A stretch of 64,000 bases of DNA from Narthecium ossifragum (GCA_963920575.1 OY986975.1:19251897-19315896), one strand, 5' to 3'. Counted from the stretch's first letter, positions 10,350 through 23,378 are shown. The notes: generated by a model not told the origin, from the letters alone. Made by a program: numbers and translations.

Positions 10350-11257
10350 AAATAAAAATGTTGAATTCATCACTTATTTGAAGTTGAGTTGAAACTCAAA
10401 CACCAGGTCACGGGCTCAACTATTGAAATAGGAATAAAAAAAAAAAGCCATGATCTACAACAAGCTGCTGATCTTGTTGGATAATTGGAAGCACGCTGGT
10501 GTATAGCAAAAGTTAATCCAGCTTTGCAATGGCAAATCTCGGCTATCAAATCACGTATGGATGACTGAGATTGAATTATATCCTCACACATATTTTATGT
10601 CTTTTGATCTTAACCGTCCCTCTCGATCTTAGCCGTCGTTTATAAGTCACCGTTCTTCATTTTCTTATCCTACGACTCAACTAATAATAATAATAATAAA
10701 TCGCAAGCCCTTAGCCATATTTTAAGTGTGATGGGCACTGTGCCATGTGGTTCGTGCTAATATCGAACATATTATGTTGATAGAAAGTATACATAATGTT
10801 GACAGAAAATAGGCACGACACACTTGAAACGACACATCAATCACATTCTTTTATTGATCATTCGACCAAAAATTGACTCTTTTTTTTTTTTTGGTCCCAC
10901 ACCAACTCTAAGATGAGACAATGACCTGCTCTTAAAAATTTGTTTTTCGAATTAGAAATTTCGTGCAATTTATCAAAAAAGAAGAAGAAGCTTTTACTTG
11001 TTCTTATTTTGCCCAGCCCGTTTAATACTCTTGTGTATAATTAAAAGAAAGGTTTTGCAATTTGAACCTCTTTTTATTGGTTTCCTTTGCATTTGTGTCT
11101 TTTGATCTCGGCTCAATATCCCTGAAAGGTATACTACATATAAAAGGGTTTTGTCTATGTACCCTTCTATATATTGCTAGTTGTCTTAATAACTTTCTAA
11201 AGTTGAAAATTATTTACGTGTCCTTACAAACCTTCTTTTTTATCTGCTTACACTTAT
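10350..11257. other. Intergenic DNA without recognised features
   Basis: AT-rich sequence with an A run near 10435-10446, a short ATA repeat near 10683-10700 and a T run near 10880. A 73-codon minus-strand frame at 10370-10591 shows no domain. I see nothing I can support as a gene. Confidence 0.4.
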
Positions 11258-11463
11258 GCTTTGTTTGATATGGGCTCCTCTTATTCGCACACTTATCTTC
11301 AAACACAAAAAATAATCATTACTATTTTATCCTAATTCCACCTACCATCACCGCTCTATTTTTCCCTATCCTCATTCCTTAACTCCCTTGACCCAGAATA
11401 AGCTAACCCCAAAATCCATTAACCCCTATTAACCTGGAATAAGCTAACCCCACACCAAACGCC
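11258..11463. mobile_element. Small TIR element
   Basis: About 206 bp. The left end (GCTTTGTTTGATATGGG, then CTTATTC) is inverted relative to the right end (reverse complement GGCGTTTGGTGTGGGG, then GCTTATTCC). The interior is pyrimidine-rich with CTTATCTTC and CCTATCCTC motifs. The ends resemble those of other GTTTGG-ended elements in the window. Confidence 0.5.
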
Positions 11464-11716
11464 ATGGCCAACTTTGACCATGACCAGTTTTAAAATTTGG
11501 AGTTGACTTTAGATCACTATTATGAAACAAATATGGCTCAAAGTCAGCTACGTGCAGCTCTAAATTTCAAATTTAGTCATGATCAAAGTTAGTCATAAGC
11601 GTATTTAGATAAAAAAAACATTTGGAAGGGTATATAAACAATAATCATTACATATAACAAAACTTCCTAAATTTGTGTCAACCGAAAACAAAGGGCTATA
11701 TCATATAACTCTTTTG

Positions 11717-12284
11717 GCCCGTTTAATTATGATAAACAAATGTGATTAAGTTATAAAATAACTAAGATTACCTTAGATATTGAGACAAAAATTTGAAAGA
11801 TAATATAGATATGCCCATTATTGTTATGGGTAGTTTAGTAAATTTGGACGCATTTTTTCACTGGATTAGAATCATAATAGGAGATTTACTGTCACTCACC
11901 TACTTAATCCCACTTTGGTGCCCATTTTGAAGATTGGAGTAGTCATCTCATTGGGAGTTCATATCCCATGCACAAATAATACCACGGGGAGTAAAATATT
12001 TTCTTCTGAGCAGAAAAAAAAGGTTAGATTTGATTGCAAAGGTTTAAATTACTCTCCATAGTTTGATAATTATGTTGTGTATAAAATGGCAATGTCTTTT
12101 GACATATTCTTTATAACTTTCCTCAAATTTCATATAATTTAATCTCATCTTATCCCAAGGTTACCAAACATAGGGAAATGAGATTTATGGGCTAAACATA
12201 TCCGGGGATATGTTATCCCTGGTTGAGTGTTATCCTCGAAGATTAAATCCCTCGCTATCCCATCCCGCCAAATAAACGAGTCCT
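11717..12284. mobile_element. TIR element of about 570 bp
   Basis: The left end GGCCCGTTTAATTATGATAA and the reverse complement of the right end GGACTCGTTTATTTGGCGGG match mainly over GG(C/A)C(C/T)CGTTTA. There is no coding capacity. It belongs to the loosely defined set of small elements with GTTTGG/GTTTA ends in this window. The target duplication is unclear. Confidence 0.5.
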
Positions 12285-12631
12285 TTGTCTATATATTCGC
12301 ATTAACTCACGTTACTAACCCAACCGATTTTGTGATATTTGGTTTATTTTCAAGGGGTTTTATGATATTAACCGCTTATTAATCTTTCAATAGCAGTGTA
12401 TTCCTTCCAACAAATTAAAAGCTGGAAGATTAACAGCAGGGTCTTTTTGCAATAAAAGCGAGAAAGTTATAAATACCAATAAGATGAGGTCCTTTTAGCA
12501 AACAAAAGAAGATGGGTGGTTCCGTTTCGCAATATTCCAATTAGGTAGGGTGTTATAAAAGAAGAGCGCAGGAGGAATTTTGTTTTGACGAATAAAACCC
12601 CAAACCCCTCTCAAAAGAACGCCCGGCCGGG

Positions 12632-12640
12632 AAACCCTAA
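12632..12640 (+). promoter_or_regulatory. Telo-box upstream of the Alfin-like gene
   Basis: AAACCCTAA lies 153-161 bases before the start codon, with further CCCTAACCC and CCCTAATCC copies at about 12640-12675. Telo-boxes are known in promoters and 5' UTRs of plant growth- and translation-related genes. Here the position fits the promoter or 5' UTR of the Alfin-like gene. That it regulates this gene is inference. Confidence 0.5.
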
Positions 12641-12792
12641 CCCTCGCCGGTGATAAGAATCCCTAACCCTAATCCTAAGATTTGCTTCTCTATTTCTCGT
12701 AGATTTGCTTCTCTATTTCGTCTCTAGAGTTCCCAAATCCATCGCAATCGTCGCCATTAAAGACCTCCGGAGGCGTCTCGGTCGCGTCGGAC

Positions 12793-15700
12793 ATGGACAC
12801 CGGCGGCCCCGCGTACAACCCCCGCACGGCGGAGGAGGTCTTCAGGGATTTCAGAGGGCGGAGAGCTGGCATGATAAAGGCGCTCACCACCGGTATAGAT
12901 TCTCCTGTTGAGTTGTCCATTTTTGGCAATTTCCGAGTGGTTTGGTTGTGTTTAGTACTTTAGCGCGGGGTTTGGTTCAAAATTAATGCGTTCTTGGTTT
13001 GTTTTGCTGCAGAGGTTGATAGGTTCTACCAGCTCTGTGATCCTGGTAAGTGCGCGCTTTCTCTCTCGTTGTTTCTTTAGTTTCTTTGTTCTGGTTGTGT
13101 TGATTCGGTGTTCTAATGGCTGAGATTCGAGTATATTTTCGTTTTCGAAGGATTTCGGTGTAGAAGAAGGCATTCTGCGAGTTTTGGGATGATTTGTGGT
13201 ACTGTTGATGTTGTGCGTTTCTTTGTTTCCAGTTGTGCTAAGATAAAATGTTTGTGATTTAATTTTGGATTTCTGGCTATTAAATCGATTTTTTCTAGGT
13301 ATTTGTGAAAAATTGATGTATTTTGTCTTTAGGGCAAGATTAAAAGGCTGTAGAGTTGACTTTGACTTTTGTCTTTTGTTTTCTTGCGTGTTTGGTATTA
13401 ATTGTAGTTGCCATATTTTCTTCTTGGTTATTTGGAGCTTTACATTTTTTGTGGGGGGAAGAAAGGGATCTTTAAAGAACAAGAGAATCTTATTGTGATG
13501 GTTGCGCAGTGCTTATTGTGCTTTGACGTCGCATTGGAAATGCCTTTTTATTAGTGGAGAAGCATCCATTGTATGAAGAATCTCTCATTCCTCTGAAGGC
13601 TCTGATGTGACTTTTTGTAGAAAAGGAAAATCTATGTTTATATGGACTTCCCAATGAGACTTGGGAAGTAACCCTACCTGCGGAGGAAGTGCCTCCGGAG
13701 CTTCCTGAGCCAGCGTTAGGTATTAACTTTGCCAGGGATGGGATGGAGGAGAAGGATTGGTTGTCACTCGTTGCAGTTCACAGTGATGCATGGCTGTTGG
13801 CTGTTGCATTTTATTTTGGAGCACGCTTTGGTTTTGATAAAGAGGCCAGGTAAAAGATTGAATGATTTGTAATTTGCCTCAAACAGTCAATTTTTTGCAT
13901 GTAGTTATTGTCTTTCTTGTTCCCTGCGGTAGTTTCTATATAACGTGAAAATAGTAGCTCACTAGCATTAATTCAATAGTGCTGAGCTTGATGTTTAGCA
14001 CCATTGGCTCTTAAATACAGATATAAAATAGCTGTGTCGGACGATGTCGTGCTATTGTTTGCAGTTAGTGCTGTTTCCTTATAATGTTTCTGATCCAAGC
14101 ATTTAAAACATGCAATCGAGCCTTCTCAGATGATGCCTTAGGTTGTAGTTTTTGTATACCTTATTTGTTATTCGCTCTATGAATTGGCTGGGATTTAGGA
14201 AGTGAAAATGTGATAGCAATAAATGCCATTATAATTTTCGTATGTATTTATTCGCCTTTACTATACTTTCCTATCTGCACTTTTTTGATTTATCCTCTTA
14301 AGCTGTCCTCTTCTCAACATTTACTCCACTTTTAGTCTGACTAGTCTTATTTTTTCATCCTCAAAATATTTGAAAAGTCCGCGCTAGGAACACATTTTTC
14401 GTTCACCAGATCGCTTCCATTGTCGCTTGAAAGTACAGAACTCCAAACTGGATCAGGAGCTCTGAAAGAGTGATATGTTGGGGTTCGTGTGTTGACTCTC
14501 ATGTCTTGTTGATTTGGTACATTGTATATATTCTTAAGCTATGATGTTGTTGATTTAGTCTTTTCCTATAACAGTGCAGTCTTTTTTATGTGATTTGAAA
14601 TTTTTGGCGCATTTACTAACAATGAGCATCAAATACTGGGTGTATACAATTATTATGTATGTCATTTTCAACACGAAGTTTCCTGTTTGTGAAATTGGCT
14701 GTAGGGGAATGCCTGGTTATATTCCATAATATTTCGGTTTAGTGTTAGCCAAGTTTAGTGCCCTAACACGTGATGTTGTATCAGAAAAATTGCAGTAGGG
14801 AAACATCGCTCACTATTCCATAGATTTTTATTTGATCGCAGTCAAGTCTAATGCCCTCACACATGCTGTTAAGGGATGACAATTTGCCCTGCCCTGGTGG
14901 TATCCCTTTCCACCCAGCCCCTAATTGGGCAGGTTTGGGGGACCGTAAATGGGTTCGGGGTCGGGTTCGGGGCAGGACACTCCTATCTCGACCGCCCCCG
15001 ATTAGGTGTTAAATATGGTAATATACCCCTACTATAATTCTTTTTTTTTTTCCTAAAAAGCTCTAGAACAACCATTTCATCTAATCTCTTTCTATTCATC
15101 TTCTATCACTAGAGTCTAGATGCACCCTAATTAATTTTGGGTTTTAATGGATACAATAAATTTAATTGTGTCAAAAATTTTGGGTTGGGGTGGGGCGGGG
15201 TTCCACTATGCTTGGCGGGGTTGGGGTTGGGGTCGGGGTGTTACTTTAAGTTGCGGTTCGGGGTTGGGGGAAGGGGAACCCTGCCCCGTTGCCATTTATT
15301 GTATCATTTTAACGCCAATGCTTTATGTTTCAGTTGCGAGTTAATAGCTTTCTTGTTCTTAATAATTCGTGAAACAGTGGCGTGTGTGTGAGGCAATGAC
15401 CTTTCCATATGCTTATTGTCTATATTTGTTGCTTTTGTGGGGTATCATCTTTTGATGTTTCTGTAAATTATTGTAATTTTGTGTATTTATACCTTATTAC
15501 CTGCTGATGGGTAACTAACTGGTCAAAAGTCAAGCACAAACTTTTACTGTCCTGTATCCTATCTTAGATTACATAATATATGGCGTTTATCTTCAGCGTA
15601 TTATGAGAAAAGTTTGATAAATCAGTTTATGCTGTAGTCCTATAGGTATCAATCTTTTTCCAAGGGGTCATGAATTTACTTTTTTAGAAGAAACTGACGG

Positions 15701-17493
15701 AGGAAACTTAAATCTGGCGTAATCGCATGTCATCCTAGGGCACTTTCCAGAAGTTAGCAGCTCCACACAAGAGAAACATGCTCTCTGCCCTAATCGTATT
15801 CTTGCTCTACATTTTAGGGTTATAATTTAGCTTAGCCTCAATATATTTTTGGCTAAGTTGATTGGATTTTCTTTACCTTATCCGAAGTTAGATGCTTCAT
15901 TCTCTTCACTTGTTTTCTTACTGATTTTGTTTCTTTCAGACTCGACTTTTCGTCACCTTTGATAGTTATTTCCTGCATCTATAGTCATTCTCAAAGTCAA
16001 GGCTTATAAGAAATCATTTGACACACTAATATTTTCAAAACCTTAATGTGATTGAAAACATGATTGCTGTCTTTAACTAGATGCACGCTAGTTGAGTCTG
16101 GCACTCACAATCTTTGCCTCTGGATGCAAGTTCTATTAGTCTAATCGACGGTGAGAGTTCTATTCTTTATGATTGTGCATTATGATTGTAGTGTTGCAGT
16201 TGTTTCTGTGATATCGACACATACACCGAATTGCAGAGCTTAGGATTGTTTGCGTGGATACAAGTACTATGGATTTTATTGTTGTACTATAGACCAGTCA
16301 ATTTTATGGTAATCTGTATGGATTTTATGCTTCTTATGAGGACTGTATATAAAGTACATAGGATTTTGCTTCTGCTGATAGTATGTTCTAATTTACTACG
16401 AGGGACATGAAAGAAAATGTAGACCTATTAGGATCAACTTTCACCTGAAGGTAAAGTGCATATAGATTCACGTATTCTAATGGATGAAGCAGGTTGTGGC
16501 AGAAAATGTTCTCTTTTGCTTGGATATTTAGGGAGTGATGAATGCTTGCTCTTTCTGCTATTCCGTAGGGTATGCTTTCCTTTTGTTCAGATCTGTCACT
16601 TAGGTAAAGGTGACGCATCTTTTCTATGTGCTCCCTAACTTTTCTTTATTTATGTAGATTTCATGTTGCTATTGACTGAATCATAGGTTCTGGTTGGCAT
16701 TCAGCTTTTGGGCTTCTTAAGTTAGTTCTATGGTCCTTGATCTGCCAATGTTTTCCTTCTCGTTGATCTGCGTAGGGATCGGTTGTTAGCAGATTTCTGC
16801 AGCCTAAATTGTACAATTAAGAATAAGTTTTCCGTTAAGAACACTCATCGGTCCAGTGAGAAGCCACTATTGCCTTTCCAACTTAGAAAATTAATTTGGA
16901 TGAGAAGTATTGATCGGAATGAACAAAGAGCTCTTTATGTCTGATGCTATTTACTCTTGTGATATACAATGGCAGGAGACGACTCTTTCACATGATTAAC
17001 AACCTCCCCACTATATACGAGGTTGTGTCTGGAGCTGCAAAGAAACAATCAAAAGAAAAAGCCCCCAACAGCAGCAGCAAAAGCAACAAATCTGGCTCAA
17101 AGATGGTAAATAATAATCATGTTAGAATGAGTTTACGTTTATTTGCTTTTCCTATTGATATCTTGAGCTCTTCTTTATTCTTCCTTTTCTCGTGGTGTTC
17201 ATTTTCAGCAGTCACGGCAGCCAGAGTCCATGACTAAGGCCTCGAAGATGGCACCCCCTAAAGAGGATGAAGAAAGTGGAGAAGATGATGACGAAGAAGA
17301 GGAAGAGGATGAGCATGGGAACACTCTTTGTGGGGCATGTGGAGACAACTATGCGGCTGATGAATTCTGGATATGCTGTGATTTGTGCGAGAAATGGTTC
17401 CATGGCAAGTGTGTGCGGATTACTCCTGCCCGGGCTGAGCACATCAAACAGTACAAGTGCCCTTCTTGCAGCAACAAGAGGGCAAGGGTATGA
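12793..17493 (+). CDS. AL: Alfin-like PHD-finger protein (H3K4me3 reader)
   Basis: Alfin-like proteins are plant nuclear proteins that bind H3K4me2/3 and recruit chromatin regulators in stress and seed programs. The five exons are 12793-12892, 13013-13045, 13621-13849, 16976-17105 and 17209-17493, all GT-AG, giving 258 residues, the usual family length. Residues 1-135 form the conserved Alfin N-terminal domain ([53 protein letters not shown]). A Ser/Lys-rich linker and an acidic run (about residues 186-198) follow. The PHD finger spans about 205-252 in Cys4-His-Cys3 order ([25 protein letters not shown]). It converges with the PPR gene downstream. Intron 3 is 3.1 kb and contains a transposon remnant. 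Nothing is broken. The subfamily number cannot be assigned. Confidence 0.95.
14873..15297. mobile_element. GC-rich TIR element in Alfin-like intron 3
   Basis: About 425 bp. The left end GGGATGACAATTTGCCCTGCC and the reverse complement of the right end AAATGGCAACGGGGCAGGG are imperfect inverted repeats. Subterminal G-rich blocks flank an AT-rich core (GGTTCGGGGTCGGG on the left, GGGGTTGGGGTTGGGG on the right). The ends recall the hAT-type element at 62024-62968 (TAGGGATGGCAATT). No clear target duplication remains. Just upstream, 14754-14776 and 14844-14870 are diverged direct repeats. Confidence 0.5.
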
Positions 17494-18364
17494 ACTCCAT
17501 TAGACCAGGTTTAAAGCTCATTCCTCTCAGATAGGACCTTCCCGGATGAATGGGCGATCCATTTGAATGCAAGACAATATCCGGATAGCGAGTCAGATGT
17601 TTAGTTTCCAGACTTCTTTTTTCTCCTTTCTTCTCTTATTTGATATGTCGTTTGTTGGAGGTCTCTTCCAGTGTTTAAACAGAAGATCTTCCTGGGCAAT
17701 CTTAGCTGACCTTTGATGTGTTGTTGATTAGAGAACATCTTCATGTTGAATCTTAGCTGGTCTTGAACAGTTATAAACTTTTTTTCTCTGTTAGAAAATT
17801 AATTGTGGACCTTTTCTACTCTCACTTCTAATTTGCTCAAAGAATATTGTTCTCACATTCATTTGATCAGTCTAAATGAGTCAGTTGTATGAACATCTTG
17901 TCAGAAATTGCTAAAAGCTTCCAAATTGATCCACTGCATACTGATGTCAAAGAAACTGATGGGTGTTTTTTGTTTCACATTCCTGTAAATTGATATTTAG
18001 TTCTACAATATGAACTTCTTGCTTGAACTGTGTCTAATTTTGTGATCAGCCCACAATGTTGTAACCGAGTTTTGATAGCTAAACAAGTGACTGATTCTCA
18101 TGTATCTTAAAGCATGAAAAGAGAAGACTGTGGTTACCAACATACAGAATTGCTGAAAGCAGATGATCAGGTGGAATGAAAGAAGAACTTTACCGCTAGA
18201 ATTGCCGTTTATGGCCTCACAAGAGCTAACAGAACCTGAACTGATAACAGATTGGTAGATTTGGGTCCGGGGTAGTCAGATTTTGGGTCACAAATGACTC
18301 TACCCGAAAACGGGTTGTATCCAAATGGATCCGAAATATTGAACATGTTGAAGTTGGAACAACT
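17494..18364. other. Convergent intergenic region (Alfin-like 3' end to PPR 3' end)
   Basis: The first few hundred bases are likely 3' UTR of the Alfin-like gene. The rest is AT-rich and holds no recognised element apart from a short GGGTCCGGGG / ACCCGAAAACGGG patch near 18263-18318. Confidence 0.45.
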
Positions 18365-20650
18365 TCACCAATAATCCTTGCAAGAACATCTCCCATCCTT
18401 AAACCAATGAAACCTATTGTTGTCCCTGATCACAATTTCCCTCCCTTCAAGCATTGAAATCATCTTGATGGCAACATGGCAGTCCTCACATATCCTCAGG
18501 TTCTTCACCACCCAGATCACCACTCCGGCCTCCAAAACCAGCAGCCCGAACCCTATCGCCAGCTTCTCGCTGTGAGTCCTCACCATCTCCTCCTTCTCTT
18601 CGTCTTCCACATCTCTCAACACACAACTCTTATCAGCTATGTAGCCCAAAGCCTTCATCTTCATCTGCAATTTCTCCAGCAACTTGTGTATCTCCTCCGA
18701 ACGACAATGTGATTGATCGCCAGCTATGAAACGGTGTACTTTTCCATCGAATTCGAGCCAGCTGCACCCTGCCATTTTCCCTACTCCTCTTTCTCTCATG
18801 AGTTTTCGAACTCTTTCAGCATCCTGCCATCTACCTGCTGATGCATAGATGTTTGATAGCAATACATAGTTGCCAGCATTCTCTGGCTCAAGCTCGAAGA
18901 GCTTTCGCGCGGCAAACTCTCCCAGATCGACCTGTTTATTTATACGGCTTGCATTCAGAAGTGCACCGAAAACTCCCACATGCGGCTTTGCCTTCATGCC
19001 GTTGATCAGTTTCTCTGCTTCTTGCAATTGTCCAGCTCGGCCCAACAGATCGACCATACATGCGTAATGATCAACAGTTGGCTCTTCGATCATTTCGAAT
19101 ACCTCGCGGCCTTTGTCTGGTAGTCCTGCATGGCTGCATGCAGTCAAGACGCCGATATAAGTTACAGAATCAGGTTCAATGCGTTCACTCTTCATCTTCT
19201 TCATCAATTCAAGGGCCTCAAGCCCATTGCCACTAACTGCAAGTCCGGAAATTAACGAATTGTACGATATCAAATCTCTGTTTGGCATCTCCTGAAACAC
19301 CCTCTTTGCATCTTCCATGCTTCCACATCTTGAGTGCATGAACACCAAAGAGTTCTGGCCAGAAATACCCAAACTAATTCTGCTTTCTACAATGAAATCG
19401 ACAACCCATCTGCCATACTGTAGAAGGCCTAAATGCCCGCAAGCCGAAATGACACACGACAGTGTGACTTCATCTGGTTTTGTGTCCTTTGCCATCCCCA
19501 TCGCCTTAAACAGCTCAACTGCTAAGGCCCATTGCCCATTTTGTGCATACCCAGAGATCATGGAGTTCCATGAGACCACATCCTTTGTCGGCATCATATC
19601 GAAGATTTCCCTTGCAGCCGATACATTCCCACCCTTAGCATATGCAGATATCATAGCATTCCAAGACACCAAACTGCGACTCTTCATCTTATCAAAGATC
19701 TCTCTAGCCTTCGCCACATTGCCACACTTTGCATACATGTCTACAAGCGCTGTCTTGACGAAACAATTAAGATGCTGCTGCCTGCCCATGAGATGCCCAA
19801 CTGTGGATTCTGCAAGCACATGATCACCCTTCAGCGAGCACGCGGAGATCACACTCACCCATGTCGTCTCATTCGGCATAACACCAGAATCTATCATTCT
19901 CCCAAACAAATTCAGACACTCTTCAGCCAATCCATTCTGGACATAGCCTGAAAGCATTGCATTCCATGAAACTACGCTCCGTTCTGGCATCACATCAAAG
20001 ATCCTCTTTGCCTTCTGCAACTCTCCAATTCTGGACAGCCCACTAACCATAACAGTCCAGGAAATCACATTGCGGATCGGCATAGAATCAAATAATCGGC
20101 AAGCATCTTCTTTACAACCCCACATCCAATACCCTGAAATCATCGAATTCCAATCCGCCACACCCCTCTCCAGCATTCCATCAAACAGCTTTCTCGCAGT
20201 CTCAACCTGCCCATGCTGCGCATAAGAACTCATGATCACATTGCGAACATACCGATCACTCTCAAAACCCAATCTCAGGACATGGGCATGCGCCAAAACT
20301 GCGTAATTCCTCAACGATCTTATCAGAATAACCAAAACAGAGGCATCTGGCCTCAAATTATGACAGCCCATCTGAGAATAAAGCTTGATGACTTCGTGAT
20401 GGGCAGCCGTATGGGAGTAAAACTTGAACATGGCAAGGAAGAGTGCTTCATTGGGTTGCGGCGCTGACTCGAAGAGCAGGCGAGCATAACGCGGCGAAGC
20501 GCCCACGCGAGGGCAGTGACTGAGGAGAGTGGTGAGTGCTCTGGGGTGGCAATGAAGGGAGTGGCGGAGGAGTTGGGCATGGAGTTGGTGGAGATGGTTG
20601 AGCTTCTTTACTTGGGTAAAGGTCTCTAAGAGGAGGAGAAGGTGTGACAT
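18365..20650 (-). CDS. DYW-class pentatricopeptide repeat protein
   Basis: This is an intronless 761-residue protein. PPR proteins of the PLS/DYW class bind organelle transcripts one base per repeat, and the DYW domain carries the C-to-U editing activity. Repeats start at about residue 60 and cover most of the chain, with typical phrases such as DVVSWNSMISGYAQNG, TALVDMYAKCGNVAKAREIF and VTYIGVLTACSHAGL. E and E+ motifs follow (residues 560-660). The DYW domain ends the protein, with zinc ligands and catalytic Glu in HSEKLA, then CEDCH, then CSCKDYW as the last residues. All key residues are present. The first ATG fits family length; the N-terminus (LLLLLETFTQVKKLNHLHQL) looks like a usual PPR start, and targeting to mitochondrion or plastid cannot be decided by eye. 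The RNA target is unknown. Confidence 0.95.
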   Translation of the reverse strand: MSHLLLLLETFTQVKKLNHLHQLHAQLLRHSLHCHPRALTTLLSHCPRVGASPRYARLLFESAPQPNEALFLAMFKFYSHTAAHHEVIKLYSQMGCHNLRPDASVLVILIRSLRNYAVLAHAHVLRLGFESDRYVRNVIMSSYAQHGQVETARKLFDGMLERGVADWNSMISGYWMWGCKEDACRLFDSMPIRNVISWTVMVSGLSRIGELQKAKRIFDVMPERSVVSWNAMLSGYVQNGLAEECLNLFGRMIDSGVMPNETTWVSVISACSLKGDHVLAESTVGHLMGRQQHLNCFVKTALVDMYAKCGNVAKAREIFDKMKSRSLVSWNAMISAYAKGGNVSAAREIFDMMPTKDVVSWNSMISGYAQNGQWALAVELFKAMGMAKDTKPDEVTLSCVISACGHLGLLQYGRWVVDFIVESRISLGISGQNSLVFMHSRCGSMEDAKRVFQEMPNRDLISYNSLISGLAVSGNGLEALELMKKMKSERIEPDSVTYIGVLTACSHAGLPDKGREVFEMIEEPTVDHYACMVDLLGRAGQLQEAEKLINGMKAKPHVGVFGALLNASRINKQVDLGEFAARKLFELEPENAGNYVLLSNIYASAGRWQDAERVRKLMRERGVGKMAGCSWLEFDGKVHRFIAGDQSHCRSEEIHKLLEKLQMKMKALGYIADKSCVLRDVEDEEKEEMVRTHSEKLAIGFGLLVLEAGVVIWVVKNLRICEDCHVAIKMISMLEGREIVIRDNNRFHWFKDGRCSCKDYW

Positions 20651-22690
20651 GCAATTTTGAAACTTTGCATGGAGTTAAAAAAGAGAGGGCTTTGAGTGTT
20701 TATACTTTATATCCTTGGCGGGAGAAGTGTTCGTTCGTTTAGAAAGCTTTGTGATAATAGCATTTTTCCCCTTAAATTTTTTAAAATTTCACATTTGTTC
20801 CTACAATTTAAAAGTTTCAATTTAGATATGTAAACTTTCCTAAATTGGAAAAATGATGTTACTTGAATTATATCATTGTTCAATTTATGCTTATCTTTTC
20901 CCAAAGAAAAAAAAGATAAAAAGATTTGAGTTCTACTTCTACCATATGTATTTTGCAAGAAAATAGCACATATATGCACAGTTTATGTAAACTATGAATT
21001 TTGCCAAATTAAATATATTTGATTAAGGAAAGGTGCTGTGAATAAGTTGGTCTCATTGTGATTTGTGAGAGAAAGTTAAGTAGGTCATGGGCCTGTTTGG
21101 CTCCCATCCCGGATAGAATTCGGGATCCGGAATCCACGTTATCCGTAGGAGCGGATACCGCGAACGGCCGATTTTGGTATCCGCCCTTGGGCGAAGTCCG
21201 TTTTTTGGAATCCGTCGGTGAGCCAAACACTGGGATCCGGGAATCCGGAATTCGCGGATTCCGGGATTCAACAGATTCACTCCCATTCGCCCCCGGTCTA
21301 TGTTGCCAAACAGGGCCTAAAATTCCTGTATAGGTAAAGTTTGGGGGCAAATTGCAAATAATGATGCGAAAAATGAGTGACGAAAATTGAAAGTAGGATT
21401 TTGTTGGCTTTAGTGCCAAATTTTCTATTTCCTTTGTGACATATAAGAAAGGCGATTTCTCTTATGCTTGTATTGTCGTCGCTCTTCAAAATTTCAAAAA
21501 ATAGGTGTTTCTTAATTCTTATTAATTTTTCTACGAAGCAATTTGATGGTTCATCTTTTCCAAATTACTTGTCAAATTTTTCTTCAAATTCAATTCCAAC
21601 AAATGGGTAATTCTACATGCATCGCCCGCAATTACTAAAAGTACATCACATTCTTGCATATTTAGTAGTCTACTATCCAATAATATGCTACATATTGCTT
21701 TTTCTTTATATCTTTAGAGAGTGTAACGCGAGAGCCGATAGTGTTGCTCGAGCGTGTCGTATGACCGAGAGAATGTTCTCTTGATCGTGCGAGTTAGGGG
21801 CTATGTTATTTGATGATTGATATTGTGTTGGTTCATGTTTGTAAATATTAATCTAAAGGTTCATCTTATAAAAAAAAATATAGTACATATTTAGTTAGTT
21901 GACTAACGAACCATTTGTAACCAAATACCGAATATTTTTAATAAAAAGTGTGATCTGTTTAGATCAAGGATGCAAACACGTCCTTCCACGCCCCAACCAA
22001 TCGCTTTTATATATAAGCACATATTTAGTTTTTTATGCTTTCGAGTCAGTTAAATATCATTTAGTTTTTTTATGTTTTAAACAACAACAGTTTCGTTCAA
22101 AAGAAAATGAACATAGTGCGTAGATACATCATATTTTTTACTCAATTAAATATATAACCAAATAGACATTATTATTTTATTAATACACTATTATATATAT
22201 GTTATTATAATGTACTATCAAACATATTGGATCGTAGTGTTCTTAATAATAAGTAATAATAAGTATGATGCATGTAGAATTTCTCATACGTCCGTATCAT
22301 CATTCCGACAAGAATAAAGATGGCAATAAAAATCTAAGAGCGAAAGCACCTTTTAATGGAATTTAGACATGTTAAAGACCTTCTGAATGAATCTAATGCT
22401 CAAATAATGCTAAAATTAACGACCATTCACTGTACAAAGACAAATATTTAATTCTAAATTACCCAATATTCAAATAATTCTTTAATACCATTCAAGTCAA
22501 GGAAGACAAGTGACACAAAAAACATTAGAAAAAAGAAAATAATAGACACAGGGAGTGAGTGAGATCATTGCCATTTAAAGACCCAAAGATATGCAAATTT
22601 TAAGACATTAAAAGACTTCCCAAGAACAGCATTGATTCATTGTGTTGGTAAGGAATGGCACCATCTCAAGGCCTAAAAATCCTCAGAATC
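20651..22690. other. Divergent intergenic region (PPR to STICHEL-like)
   Basis: AT-rich DNA with upstream regions of both genes. It contains one small TIR element (21089-21317) and no other feature I can support. A 74-codon frame at 21899-22123 shows no domain. Confidence 0.5.
21089..21317. mobile_element. Small GC-rich TIR element
   Basis: About 229 bp. The left end GGGCCTGTTTGGC and the reverse complement of the right end AGGCCCTGTTTGGC match closely. The interior is strongly self-complementary: GGATCCGGAATCC on the left and GGGATCCGGGAATCCGG on the right, plus CGGATACC and GGTATCCG. It should fold into a hairpin over almost its whole length. It has no coding capacity. Confidence 0.65.
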
Positions 22691-22851
22691 CCCTTCTTCT
22701 CTTCCTCGGGTTCTATGTATGCTGGCCGCCATCATTGCCGCAATCCTAGCCTCCATTTCTCCCATTAGTATCCTAAATCTCAGTTCGTTTCTCGTCTCCG
22801 AGACTGGGAATTGAAGTTGGTCGTCGTCAAAATTCCTTCTTTTTGGCTCCT

Positions 22852-23378
22852 GTAAGTACCCATCGATTCAGTCTCGTGCTTTTAATGGAGATGGAACTGT
22901 TTATGCTAAAGTGCGTGAAATGGTGGTGGTTTTAGTGGTTTTTTCGGATTTTTTTGGGATGTCTTAGTATACAAATTTGAAGACCCAGATCATGTTTTGC
23001 TTTCAATCTAGTGAGGTTGTTTTGGGACTTTCGATCTTGTCCAAGTACTGATATCCTGATGTTGTTCATATTTCGTTCGTACCAATGTAATAAAAGCTGA
23101 TTTTTAGATATATCGGCCTTTATTACTCTAGCATGTTTTCCCTATGATCCCTTCATGTACAAATTTGAGAATTTTTAGAGTAGCCAATTCGAGTTGTGTT
23201 CGTTAAGATTGAACAAAATAATGTTTTTTTTTTATATTATTTATTCTTAATGTCTTGAATGCAAACTGTGGTGTTACTTGTCCTTGTAACTTTACCTTTC
23301 AGCTTGATGGTATGTCATCTTGTGAACCATTCAATAGTTCTCAATAATCCCCTAATTTTGTCAGATACTTTGTTGCAG
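22852..23378 (+). other. Probable 5' UTR intron of the STICHEL-like gene
   Basis: A strong donor (TCCT|GTAAGTACC) lies at 22851/22852 and an acceptor (TGTTGCAG|TAGAGG) at 23378/23379, 25 bases before the start codon at 23404. The sequence before the donor (about 22690-22851) looks like a pyrimidine-rich plant leader. This is a prediction from splice signals only. Confidence 0.55.

Noticed and set aside
18365..20650. Several plus-strand frames of 60-170 codons
   Set aside because: They are antisense to the long DYW PPR gene and have no content of their own.
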